A stretch of 51,585 nucleotides of DNA, taken from Saccharomonospora sp. CUA-673. Its GTDB lineage: Bacteria; Actinomycetota; Actinomycetes; Mycobacteriales; Pseudonocardiaceae. The DNA lies in NCBI RefSeq assembly GCF_001942305.1, contig NZ_MKKE01000031.1:1-51585 (forward strand), read 5' to 3'. Shown here piece after piece: positions 32,290-41,122 of this stretch (its first letter is position 1; each line of letters starts with the position of its first letter). The notes beneath the pieces were generated by a model. The model saw only the letters and a program-made list of their open reading frames with translations, did not search any database and was not told where the DNA came from. The position numbers and the translations under genes are program-made.

Positions 32290-33759
32290 ATGGGCAACCG
32301 CATCGAGGCGGGCGTCATCATCGTCGGGACCGGGTTCTCCGGCCTCGGCATGGCGATCAAACTCCGCCAGGAGGGTCGCGACGACTTCGTGGTCATCGAG
32401 AAGGCCGACGAGGTCGGTGGCACCTGGCGCGACAACACCTACCCGGGCTGTGCCTGCGACATCCAGTCGCACATGTACTCGTTCTCGTTCGAGCAGAACC
32501 CGGAGTGGACGCGCGCCTTCTCGCGGCAGCCCGAGATCCACGACTACCTGCGCGCGACCGCCGAGAAGTACGACCTGTACCGCTCCATCCACTTCGGCCA
32601 GGAGCTCACCGGCGCGCGGTGGAACGAGGAGACCAAGCGCTGGCACGTCACGACCGGCCGTGGTGACGAGTTCGTCGCCCAGCATCTCGTCGCGGGCGTC
32701 GGCGCGCTGCACATCCCGCAGATCCCCGAGCTGCCGGGCGCCGAGAAGTTCGAGGGCCCCGCCTTCCACTCGGCGCAGTGGGACCACGACGTCGACCTCA
32801 CCGGCAAGCGCGTCGCGGTGGTCGGCACCGGCGCGAGCGCCATCCAGTTCGTGCCCCAGATCGCCAAGGACGTCGAGCAGCTGACGCTGTTCCAGCGCAC
32901 GCCGCCGTGGATCATGCCCAAGCCCGACCGGGAGATGCCGGCGTGGCTGCGTACGGCGTTCTCGCGCGTGCCCGGCGTGCAGCGCCTCTACCGAGCCGCC
33001 ATCTACTGGGGCCTCGAGGCGCGCGCCATCGGCTTCAACGGCGACCCGCGCATCATGAAGCTCGCGCAGAAGGTCGCCGAGCGGCACCTCAAGAAGCAGG
33101 TCGGCGACCCGGAGCTGCGCGCGAAGGTCACGCCCGACTACGTGATGGGCTGCAAGCGCGTGCTCATCTCCAACGACTACTACCCGGCGCTGGCCAGGGA
33201 CAACGTCGACGTCCGGACCGACGGCATCACCGAGGTCAAGGAGCACAGCGTCGTCGACAAGTCCGGTGTCGAGCACGAGGTCGACGTGATCATCTACGGC
33301 ACGGGCTTCCACGTGACCGACGCGTTCGACCACCTGAACATCGTGGGCACCGGCGGTCAGGACCTCGGCAAGCTGTGGGCCACCGAGGGCATGCAGACCC
33401 ACAAGGGCATCACGGTCGCCGGCTTCCCGAACCTGTTCCTGCTGCTCGGCCCGAACACGGGGCTGGGGCACAACTCGGTCGTGTTCATGATCGAGCAGCA
33501 GATCCGGTACATCAGCGAGGCCATCGAGTACGCCGAGCGCAAGCAGGCCGAGGCCATCGAGGTTCGCACCGAGGTCCAGGACAAGTTCAACGCCGACATC
33601 CAGCGCAAACTCGAGGGTGGCATCTGGAGCCGCGGTGGTTGCACGAGCTGGTACCTCGACGCGCAGGGTGTCAACCGCACCGTCTGGCCCGGCTTCACGT
33701 GGCGGTACTGGATGCAGACCCGCAAGCTGGAGGCCAGCGACTACACGCTGACCCGGTGA
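32290..33759 (+). CDS. Flavin-containing (Baeyer-Villiger-like) monooxygenase
   Basis: 489 residues, cytoplasmic. FAD Rossmann motif GVIIVGTGFSGLGMAIKL, GTWRDNTYPGCACDIQSHMYSF, the BVMO fingerprint FEGPAFHSAQWDHDV, the NADPH Rossmann RVAVVGTGASAIQFV, and later GFPNLFLLLGPNTGLGHNSVV. Such enzymes insert one O of O2 into ketones or oxidise heteroatoms. The induced substrate is unknown; EtaA-like and steroid-related BVMOs are alternatives. ATG at 32290 after GGGAGG. Confidence 0.88.
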   Translation: MGNRIEAGVIIVGTGFSGLGMAIKLRQEGRDDFVVIEKADEVGGTWRDNTYPGCACDIQSHMYSFSFEQNPEWTRAFSRQPEIHDYLRATAEKYDLYRSIHFGQELTGARWNEETKRWHVTTGRGDEFVAQHLVAGVGALHIPQIPELPGAEKFEGPAFHSAQWDHDVDLTGKRVAVVGTGASAIQFVPQIAKDVEQLTLFQRTPPWIMPKPDREMPAWLRTAFSRVPGVQRLYRAAIYWGLEARAIGFNGDPRIMKLAQKVAERHLKKQVGDPELRAKVTPDYVMGCKRVLISNDYYPALARDNVDVRTDGITEVKEHSVVDKSGVEHEVDVIIYGTGFHVTDAFDHLNIVGTGGQDLGKLWATEGMQTHKGITVAGFPNLFLLLGPNTGLGHNSVVFMIEQQIRYISEAIEYAERKQAEAIEVRTEVQDKFNADIQRKLEGGIWSRGGCTSWYLDAQGVNRTVWPGFTWRYWMQTRKLEASDYTLTR

Positions 33760-33772
33760 CGAGGACGCGGCG

Positions 33773-33806
33773 CCGGTGACCCGAGGTTCCGGCCTCGGGT
33801 CACCGG
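33773..33806. terminator. Bidirectional terminator after the monooxygenase
   Basis: 14-bp perfect stem CCGGTGACCCGAGG (33773-33786) with complement 33793-33806, 6-nt loop, between the convergent BVMO and XRE genes. Confidence 0.85.
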
Positions 33807-33810
33807 TAGT

Positions 33811-34320
33811 TCACGACAGTTCCGACAGCCTGCCCAGCAGGTGCTGCGTCGACACGCCGCACAGCTCGGCCATCCGCTCGACGGCGGAGCGGTCCAATTG
33901 GATCTCGGGCGACCCGGATTGACGCAGCCGGTCCTCGGCCCATCGGCGCAGGGGCGAGAGTTCGGGGCTCTGGTCGGCGGCCACGCGGGCGAGATCGAGG
34001 CGCACCTGGCCGGGCTCCTCGCCGAACACGCGGTGGTGCACCCGGGCGAGCAGGTCCTGCGGCGCCTCCTCCAAGGCCAGGCACAGCTCCACGAGCCGGA
34101 CCACCGAGCAGTGCCGGGTGCCCAGTTCGTAGGTGGCGAGCGTCTGCAACGAGATCTCACTCTGCAGTCGCTGGTTGAGTTCCTTCCGGGTCCATCCGCG
34201 CCGTTTCCGGAGTTGGCGCAGCTCTTCCCCCAGGACGCGCTGGTAAGCGTCCGCGTCGATCAGCACTCCTCGTCCCCTGCCCGCATCATGTGCCGGTGCG
34301 CCCGGCGCTGCGTCCTTCAC
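33811..34320 (-). CDS. XRE-family helix-turn-helix regulator
   Basis: 169 residues (170 with ATG 34320); a GTG start at VLIDADAYQRVLGEELRQL is possible. HTH: LGEELRQLRKRRGWTRKELNQRLQSEISLQTLATYELGTRHCSVVRLVELCLALEEAP. The C-terminus (RLRQSGSPEIQLDRSAVERMAELCGVSTQHLLGRLSEL) is a second helical part. Not linked to a clear target. Confidence 0.82.
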   Translation of the reverse strand: MKDAAPGAPAHDAGRGRGVLIDADAYQRVLGEELRQLRKRRGWTRKELNQRLQSEISLQTLATYELGTRHCSVVRLVELCLALEEAPQDLLARVHHRVFGEEPGQVRLDLARVAADQSPELSPLRRWAEDRLRQSGSPEIQLDRSAVERMAELCGVSTQHLLGRLSELS

Positions 34321-34531
34321 GGGAGTGAAAGTGACGAGGTGGATGGTCCTGACGCAGATCGACGAAAAAGTTTCACCCGGGCCGGCAAACTACTCCACTC
34401 GGGCTACTTTTGTCACTCGAATAGGCTCGCCCGTCGGGTCCTGCCGTTGCGCACGCGAGGGCCTCGCGGTAAGGGCTGGTCGGACCAGGATCCCCGTTGG
34501 GTGAGCCCGGATCGGGTGGCGCCGAACGGGA

Positions 34532-34557
34532 CCCGGCCGCGGTGGTCCGCGGCCGGG
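34532..34557 (-). terminator. Terminator of the LCP gene
   Basis: 11-bp perfect stem CCCGGCCGCGG (34532-34542) with complement 34547-34557 and a 4-nt loop, just 3' of the LCP stop. Confidence 0.8.
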
Positions 34558-34564
34558 AGCAGCG

Positions 34565-36428
34565 TCAGTTGACGCAGGTGACGCCGTCGGCCCTGATCGG
34601 CGACTCGGCCCCGCCGTCCTCGGCGTCGGTGATGTCGCCGGTGTCCTGACTGGGCGCGGGCTCGGCCTGCTGCAGCTGCGGCCCCGCAGCGCCGCCGGCG
34701 CCGCCCGGCGCCGCGCCACCGCCGGACCCGCTCGGCGGCTCGTAGTCCGGTCCGAGCAGCACCTGCACCTGACCGGAGGGCACCGACGGGTCGGTCTCCA
34801 CCGACACGTTCCCGAGCGACTCGGCGACCTTCTCGCCGCTGGCCTCCTCGCCCTCGGGCGCCAGCACGGTGGTCGTCGTGCGCGGTTCGGTGTTGCCGAC
34901 GATGCCCTGCACGTAGCCGGCGCCGGCGAGGGTCTCGGCGACGCTGCCGGCCAGGCCGGTGATGGACGACCCGTTCAGCACGTCGACCGTGATCTCCGAC
35001 GGGTCGGGCGCCGGTGCCGTCGACTGGTCCTGCTTCGGCTGCTTCTCGCCCGCGAGTCCGCTGACGAACGCCTGCACCTCGGCCGGGTCGACCTGCACGG
35101 CCTGCCCGTCGGTCGGGGTCTCGTACTCGGGGTTGGCGATGGGGATCGTCGTGAACTCGATGTCGCCGGTCGAGAGCCCCTGCAGCTGCTGCGCGAAGCC
35201 GAGCAGGTCCCAGCCCTGGTTCACCACGACCGACTTCTGGACCGAGTCGACGAGCCCGTTGAGCTTCGCCGGATCGGCCAGCGTGCCCGCCGAGACGACC
35301 TTCGAGGCCAGGCCGGCCATGAACACCTGCTGGCGCACGACGCGGTCGAGATCGCCCCGCAGCAGCCCGTGTCGTTGGCGCACGAACGCGAGCGCCTGGT
35401 GTCCCTCGATGCTCTGCCGGCCCGCCTGGAAGTTCGCGCCGGAGTAGTGGTCGTTGACGGGCTCGTTGAGGCACACCTCGACGCCGCCGATGGCCTTGGT
35501 GATGTCGTAGAAGCCGAGCAGGTTGATCGAGGCGTAGTTGTCGATCGAGGCGCCCGTGAGGTTCTCGACGGTCTCGATGAGCGTCTTCGCGCCGGCCTGG
35601 TTGCTCTGGACCTCGATCTCCTGCGGATCGTCGACACCCTCGGCCTGCAGCCGCTGCCGCTCGACGGCCTTGGCCCGCGCGTACGCGGAGTTGATCTTGT
35701 GCTGGCCGAAGCCGGGGACGTCGACGTACGAGTCGCGGGGCAGCGAGATGGCGGTGGCCTTGCTGCCGTCGTTGGGGATCCGCACGAAGATGAGCGTGTC
35801 GGTGTTGAGCTCGCCGTCCGAGCCGCCGGCGTTGAGCTTGGAGAGCATCTCCTCGGGCAGCGGGTTGCCCTGTGCGTCGGTGCGGCTGTCCATGCCGACC
35901 AGCAGGATGTCGCGCGCACCGTCCGCGGGCTTGTCGCCGTCGGAGTCGATGACGTCGGCCATCGTCAGGCCGTTGACCAGGCCCTGCATCGCCGCCCACG
36001 CGTAGCCGGTCAACGACATCACCAACAGCGACACGATCGTCAACGCGACCTTCGGCAGCAGCGAGCGACGGCGCGAACGGGTCGGGGGAGGGGTGGGCCT
36101 GCCGGCGCGCGGCCGGTCGGGGCCGGGCTCACGATGACGGTCGGCACCGGGCCGGCCGGCCTCCGGTTGCCGGGCCGTCGCGCCCGGAGGGGGCACGCGG
36201 CGTGCCGGGTCGCCTGCGGGCGGAACGTCGTGCGGACGGGCGGGCCTGCGGGGAATCGCCGTGCGGAGGGGGGCCGGATCGCGGAGGCCCGCCCGCGGGG
36301 GGCCGACCGGGCGGCGGCTGCGGCGAGCGCGGAGGTCGCGGGCCCGGGTTCTGCCCGGCGGGGCCGCCCTGCTGCCACGGCCGCTCGGGGCCGCGTCCCT
36401 GCGAGGGATTCCGCGGTGGCTCGCTCAC
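34565..36428 (-). CDS. LytR-CpsA-Psr (LCP) family cell-wall glycopolymer transferase (N-terminal frameshift)
   Basis: Attaches arabinogalactan or teichoic-type polymers to peptidoglycan at the outer membrane face. A Pro/Gly-rich cytoplasmic N-terminus (GTG 36428, SEPPRNPSQ...) precedes one TM helix (LLPKVALTIVSLLVMSLTGYAWA), the LCP domain (DILLVGMDSRTDAQG, NTDTLIFVRIPND, AISLPRDSYVDVPGFG) and a C-terminal LytR_C domain (ITVDVLNGSSITGLAGSVAETLAGAGYVQG). Two frames meet in the Pro-rich part (36196-36280); the frame change requires about two missing G/C bases. Repaired, about 621 residues. Confidence 0.88.
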
Positions 36429-36685
36429 GCAGGCGGCTCCCTTCGGTGCGGGATGGGTGCGACCCGTGTTCACCCATCTTCGGTCTCGAGCCGGTTTCCG
36501 GCTCTATGTCAGGACGCGGAAGTGGGGGAGGAGGTTGTTCGTAGCGTGGCACATTGGTGGCCCAATGTGGTTCACGACACGAAAAACCACTCCCGGATCG
36601 GTGATATGTCCTCCGATCCGCTGCCGCCGTTCGGCTGAACCGGGCGAGCCCGGCAGAGCAGACATCAGCCGATGTGGCCCGTCCG

Positions 36686-38935
36686 TTATGTCCGGATGGT
36701 GGCTCTTCCGGGCCCCGGTGCCCAGCGTGCGGCCCACACCGTAGCCAAGATGGCGAGCACGGCGAGCACCCCCGTCCCCGCGAGGACGACCGCCCCCGCG
36801 GTGAACGTGCCCGACCCTTCCGGCGACGTGGTCGCCGACAGGAGCGGAGGCACGCATGCCAGCGCCGTGAGCAGCCAGGTGCGCGGCGAGTGACTGTCGC
36901 CGGTGCGGACCGTGTGCAGCAGCGACATGCCGAGCAACAGGAGCACGAGGCTCTGGATCGGGTCGAGCGGCAGTTCCGGCAACAACAGTGCGTCCCCGAT
37001 GAAGCTGGTGACCGCGAAACCGAACACGCCGATCGTGGAGTACCCGATTCCGGCGGTGGTAGCCAACTGCGCGAGAACCCGGTCGAGCCGGCCGGTCGGG
37101 ACGGGTGGCACCGGCGGCACCGACCGGGGCAGGACGGGGTGAGGGCGGCCGTTGTGCCGTTCGAACCACCAGAAGACGGCGAGGGCGGGCCCGGCGAGCA
37201 TCCCGACGGCCACGAGCACGCGCGGGCTGCCCGACGGCACGAGGTCCGGGATGTAGACGGCGGCCACGAGCAACGTCATGGCGGCGAGGAACAGCAGGTA
37301 CAGGCTCATCGGGGCCTGCGCAGCCCGCCCGGCGGCCGCGCGGAGCCGGGTGTTGTCGGCCAGCGCCGCGAGTGGGCGGCGCAGCAGGCCGAGCAGGCTG
37401 AGCTGGACGAGACCGAGCAGCAGGACCGGCAGCACGGGCCCGGCCAGCGGCGGCGGCCCGTCGGTGGTGCCGAGGATCGTCTGCGGAACCGCGTCGCGGG
37501 CCACGGCGACGGTCAGTGCCGCCCCGGCCGCCACCGCGCCGAGGGCGGGCACCCACGGCCGGCGCCGGGTGCGCGCGGCGTGCGCGAACGCGAGCTGCTG
37601 GGCCAACAGCGCGAGCGCCAGTGCCGCGAAGCCGTCGACGAGGGGACTGCCGGTGCGGTCGGCGAGCACGAGCAGCGCCGCCAGCGCGCCGCCCAGGCCC
37701 GTCCAGGCGAGTATCGGCACGCGCCGATGCACCGCGTGCATGAGCGGCGTCGCGACCGTCGTCAGCACGTACACCCCGAGCAGCCACAGCGGGTGCAGGG
37801 CGATTCGCACGACGATCTCGATGGTCGTGGGCGGCACGCCCATCAGCTCCAACGCGGTGGGCACGGTGAACGCCACGAGCGCGAACACGAGCGCCATGCG
37901 CAACAGCCAGCTCGTGCGGTGCGCCAGGTACTCGCGGTACCCGCCCCCGGAGTTCCGGACGCCGAGCCAGCCGGCCAGGTTGCGATGTCCGCCTGCGAAG
38001 AAGAACACGAACGCCAGCTGGGTGAGCCACGTCGCGGGCCACAGCCAGCTCTCGTCGACGCCCGCCCAGCGGGCGACGGTGACGGCCGATTCGCCCAGCA
38101 CGATCGCGCCGATCGCCGCCACCCCGAGCAGCGTCCAGCGACCGGCCCGCGGCGCGGGTGCGGGCGCGGCGGGCACCTCGGCGACGCTGGGCCGGGCCCG
38201 CCGGGCCGCGCGCCACGTCCGCAGCCGGAACGCCAGCAGCACACCGATCGCCGCGACCCCCGCCAACAACGGCCCGATCGCCTCGGGCACCGGCGGTCCC
38301 CACCGCTGGTGCCAGGAGTTGACCTCGAGTCCCGCGGTGTACACCCCGGCCACCGCCTCGCAGGCACGCTCGGTGCCGCGCGGGTTGGCCTCGCACGTGG
38401 CGCGCATGTCGCCCGCGAGCCGCGTGTCGAGCGATTCCCGGGCCTCCGGCGGGAGCGGTTGGCCCTTGCCGTCGGCGTAGCGGAGCAGGTCGTAGCCCAG
38501 GTCGTGGGACCGGCAGGCGGCGCCGAAGTCCCAGCGGGTGCTGTCGTCGCCCCACGGCGCCGAGCAGCCGCCGTCGGTGTTGACGGTGCGCACCGTGCCG
38601 TCCATGGCCTGCTCGTGGCCCACGGCCGAACCGGTGACCTCGGCGAAGTCCGCGGGCAGCTGATGCAGGGCGTCCGCGGACGTCGCCGGGTCGCTCATGC
38701 TCTCGACGGCCTGCGCGGCCTGGGCGACGTCACCGTTCGGCGGGCCCTGGGGTGCGGCCGCCGGCTCCGAGCGGGAGGCCAGGAAGCCGAACCCCACCAC
38801 CACGACCAGCAGCAACAGCACGCGGGCCGTGCCGCTGAGCCCACTGCCGAGCCACCGCCGCGGCCGCGGGGTCGCGGCGGTGGCGGGCTCCGGTTCGGAG
38901 CGCCGTTCGGTGGGCTCCTCGGTCGGTGCGGTCAT
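36686..38935 (-). CDS. Phospholipase A2-like domain fused to acyltransferase-3-like membrane domain
   Basis: 749 residues. TM1 (about residues 39-53) leads to an extracytoplasmic domain with prokaryotic PLA2 marks: CSAPWG (Cys124) and DFGAACRSHDLGYD, where His144-Asp145 is the catalytic HD pair, followed by paired Cys. Then come about ten TM helices resembling Acyltransferase_3 proteins (FFFAGGHRNLAGWL, REYLAHRTSWLLRMALVF, LHPLWLLGVYVLTTVATPL). A lipid-cleaving and an acyl-moving activity in one chain suggests lipid remodelling. The fusion is read directly; activity is inference. Confidence 0.75.
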   Translation of the reverse strand: MTAPTEEPTERRSEPEPATAATPRPRRWLGSGLSGTARVLLLLVVVVGFGFLASRSEPAAAPQGPPNGDVAQAAQAVESMSDPATSADALHQLPADFAEVTGSAVGHEQAMDGTVRTVNTDGGCSAPWGDDSTRWDFGAACRSHDLGYDLLRYADGKGQPLPPEARESLDTRLAGDMRATCEANPRGTERACEAVAGVYTAGLEVNSWHQRWGPPVPEAIGPLLAGVAAIGVLLAFRLRTWRAARRARPSVAEVPAAPAPAPRAGRWTLLGVAAIGAIVLGESAVTVARWAGVDESWLWPATWLTQLAFVFFFAGGHRNLAGWLGVRNSGGGYREYLAHRTSWLLRMALVFALVAFTVPTALELMGVPPTTIEIVVRIALHPLWLLGVYVLTTVATPLMHAVHRRVPILAWTGLGGALAALLVLADRTGSPLVDGFAALALALLAQQLAFAHAARTRRRPWVPALGAVAAGAALTVAVARDAVPQTILGTTDGPPPLAGPVLPVLLLGLVQLSLLGLLRRPLAALADNTRLRAAAGRAAQAPMSLYLLFLAAMTLLVAAVYIPDLVPSGSPRVLVAVGMLAGPALAVFWWFERHNGRPHPVLPRSVPPVPPVPTGRLDRVLAQLATTAGIGYSTIGVFGFAVTSFIGDALLLPELPLDPIQSLVLLLLGMSLLHTVRTGDSHSPRTWLLTALACVPPLLSATTSPEGSGTFTAGAVVLAGTGVLAVLAILATVWAARWAPGPGRATIRT

Positions 38936-39028
38936 CGGTCCTCAGGGTGGCAGCGGCGGCAGGACGGTCGTGTCCGGGTGAGTACGCCAGGCCACGCTGC
39001 CTTCCGGGTCGTACCCCGTCGATCCACG

Positions 39029-40290
39029 TTACGGGAGCGCGGGTGACATCCGGATTTGGTCGCGTCCGTTCTCCTTGGCCTCGTAGACGGCGGCGTCGGC
39101 GGCCTGGGTGAGCCCGTCGAGGGTCGTGGCGTGGTCGGGGTAGCCGGCGATGCCGATGGACGCGGTGCGTCCGGTGATGGCGACCTCCGAACCGCGTTTG
39201 TCGGTCGTGTCGATGGTCATGGCCGCGACCGCCGCCCGGATGCGTTCGGCGACCTGCGCGGCACCGTCGGTGGTCGTGTCGGGCAGCAGGAGCAGGAACT
39301 CCTCGCCGCCGAACCGTCCGACGATGTCGGCGGGCCGGGTGACCTCGCGGAGCACGTCGCCACGCGGCCGAGCACGTCGTCGCCGGCGGGATGGCCGTAG
39401 GTGTCGTTGACCCATTTGAAATGGTCGAGGTCGATCATCAGCACCGAGAGGGTGCCGTCGGCGCGCCGCACGCGGCCGAGTGCCCGTTCGGCCGATTCCG
39501 ACCAGCCACGCATGTTGCGCAGCCCGGTCTTCGGGTCGGTGGTGGCGTCGGCCTGCAGCTGCTCGAGCTCGGCGAGCCGGTTGAACACGACCGTGACGAC
39601 GGCCATCACCAGGACCATCGGCGGCAGGGTGACCAGCAGCACCGCCGTGATGGCGCCGAGTCCGGTGGTGATCGCCTCGAGGACGTTGTCGGCCCTGGTG
39701 CCGAACACGCGCTGTACGGTCGGCTTCGGGGCCGCCAGCGCGATGATGCCGCCGACGTAGAGCAGCTGCACGGCCTCGTAGACCACGGCGGCCGCGACCA
39801 CGAGTCCGGCCTCGCGCAGGGAACCGGACCACATGAGGTTGTCCCAGCCGGCCGGCCCGAGGGCGTGGTACAGCTCACCGGCCAGTACGGCGGCGAAGCA
39901 GTGGGCGATCGTGGAGAACACGAAGTTGTGCGCGGGTCGGCGCGCGACGAACCAGCGTTGCGCCCGCACCGCCACGATCAGTGCGATCACCAGGAGCGGC
40001 GGGAGCACCAGCACGGCGGGGAACACCCACACCGCCGTGAGGTCGATCAGCACCGACTGCATCCGGTTGCGTCGGCGCTCCTCCTGGCGGCGCGTCAGTT
40101 GGATGTGGACGGTCGCACCCGCCAGCAGGACCAGGAAATGCACCCAGTCGTCGCCGGTGGGCAGGCCCGTCCCGGCGACCGTGACGGTGAATCCGGCCAG
40201 CGCGACCAGCTCGCCGACCAGCAGGAAGGCGATGAACGGCAGCGGGCGGTCCCACAGTGCCCAGCCTGCGGGGTGCCAGCGGTGCCGCAC
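39029..40290 (-). CDS. Membrane diguanylate cyclase (GGDEF; frameshift near 39361)
   Basis: Makes c-di-GMP. The N-terminus has about five to six TM helices (PLPFIAFLLVGELVALAGFTVTVAG and others). The GGDEF domain: LMIDLDHFKWVNDTYGHPAGDDVLGRV, then after a lost G near 39361, GDVLREVTRPADIVGRFGGEEFLLLLPD. The active-site GGEEF is intact. R-P-A-D stands five residues ahead, the classical RxxD inhibitory site, so product feedback is likely. 420 residues repaired. GTG 40290 has GGAGGGGAGGG upstream. A 12-bp repeat array lies just before it. Confidence 0.9.
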
Positions 40291-40314
40291 GTCTGCCCTC
40301 CCCTCCGGTGCGCC

Positions 40315-40410
40315 TGTCCGGACACCTGTCCGTTTGTCCGGTCGGTTGTCCGGTTACTTGTCTGTTCACCTGTTCGGTACTTGTCCGGACACTTGTCCGT
40401 CACGAGTCCG
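40315..40410. repeat. 12-bp TGTCCG repeat array upstream of the cyclase
   Basis: TGTCCG or close variants occur at 40315, 40327, 40335, 40347, 40359, 40371, 40382 and 40394 (plus AGTCCG at 40405), mostly 12 bp apart. Several units extend to TTGTCCGGACAC, whose core TGTCCGGACA is palindromic. The spacing, roughly one helical turn, fits repeated protein binding upstream of the - strand cyclase gene. Confidence 0.75.
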
Positions 40411-40588
40411 TTCTACCTACCCGGCGCATTCGGCCGGGTCGGCTCGGTAACATTTCATCACGTCCGATCCCGCCGTGGGCACGGTAGGGGAGAGGTTGCG
40501 CTCGGTCGAGGCCCGCGAAGGAAGTTCGGCCGACGTTCGGCCGACGGCAGGGTTTGTGTGATGATTTTCCTGTCCTCGTCACGAACGC

Positions 40589-40617
40589 TTGTCTCCCAGC
40601 GGGTTCTGAACTACAAC
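40589..40617 (+). promoter_or_regulatory. Sigma-70-like promoter for mini-ORF 1
   Basis: TTGTCT (40589-40594), 17 bp, TACAAC (40612-40617). Transcription would start near 40624, about 43 nt before the first MxDRDF start codon. Confidence 0.5.
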
Positions 40618-40666
40618 AATGGGCGGCGGTTTTTCGAGGGGGCCGAGGGGTCAATGGAGGTGCATC

Positions 40667-40687
40667 GTGTCCGACCGTGATTTCTGA
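40667..40687 (+). CDS. Mini-ORF 1, hexapeptide M-S-D-R-D-F
   Basis: GTG start 6 nt after GGAGG (40656-40660), then TCC and GAC-CGT-GAT-TTC-TGA. The start-region sequence GTGTCCGA and the bases right after the stop (TCGGACAC, 40688-40695) form an 8-bp perfect stem with a 13-nt loop, so initiation could be structure-controlled. See the findings for the family. Confidence 0.6.
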   Translation: MSDRDF

Positions 40688-40846
40688 TCGGACACTCCGA
40701 GCGTCCGCACGGCTTCGGCCGCACGTCCCGGGTGAAGCGAATCGGGTGACGTGATGTGGGGTCGACTCTGGGGTTTCGTTACTGTGCAAGACGGTTGCAG
40801 CCGCGTCGGACCGCAGGTGCCGACGCCAACAGCGAGGAGGTGCATC

Positions 40847-40867
40847 GTGACCGACCGTGACTTCTGA
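40847..40867 (+). CDS. Mini-ORF 2, hexapeptide M-T-D-R-D-F
   Basis: GTG start 6 nt after GAGGAGG (40834-40840), then ACC and GAC-CGT-GAC-TTC-TGA. Codon 5 is GAC against GAT in mini-ORF 1, a silent change. A possible -10 TACTGT lies upstream near 40776-40790; promoter weak. Confidence 0.6.
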   Translation: MTDRDF

Positions 40868-41096
40868 GACCGGTCCGAGGAACTGATCGACGACCACCAT
40901 TGTTCGGCAGCCATGTCGGTATCGATGCGGATAACGCGAAGCGGCTTCCACGACCCGGGTTCCGCGAGTTTGTGGCATACTCGGATCACCGGGTCCGACG
41001 GATTGATTGATGAATCGATCACGGGCCGGTAACCGGCACTTATCTTCGATGTGCGTTTAATCTGCATAGCTGCATAATCGCGTTTGGAGGCTCACG

Positions 41097-41117
41097 ATGC
41101 GTGACCGCGACTTCTGA
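41097..41117 (+). CDS. Mini-ORF 3, hexapeptide M-R-D-R-D-F
   Basis: ATG start 6 nt after GGAGG (41086-41090), then CGT and GAC-CGC-GAC-TTC-TGA. Silent changes against the other copies at the Arg codon and start. Upstream CATAAT close to the RBS could be a -10 box, giving a short leader. The TGA is 5 nt from the stop of the convergent MFS gene. Confidence 0.6.
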   Translation: MRDRDF

Positions 41118-41122
41118 TTTCG

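Noticed and set aside
40095..40403. ORF of tetrapeptide-like repeats (TDKCPDKYRTGEQ) over the 12-bp array
   Set aside because: Follows from the 12-bp DNA period; the cyclase start at 40290 has its own strong RBS in another frame.
39391..40680. 429-residue + strand ORF through the cyclase region
   Set aside because: Antisense shadow with Arg/Gln/His-rich composition; the - strand carries GGEEF.
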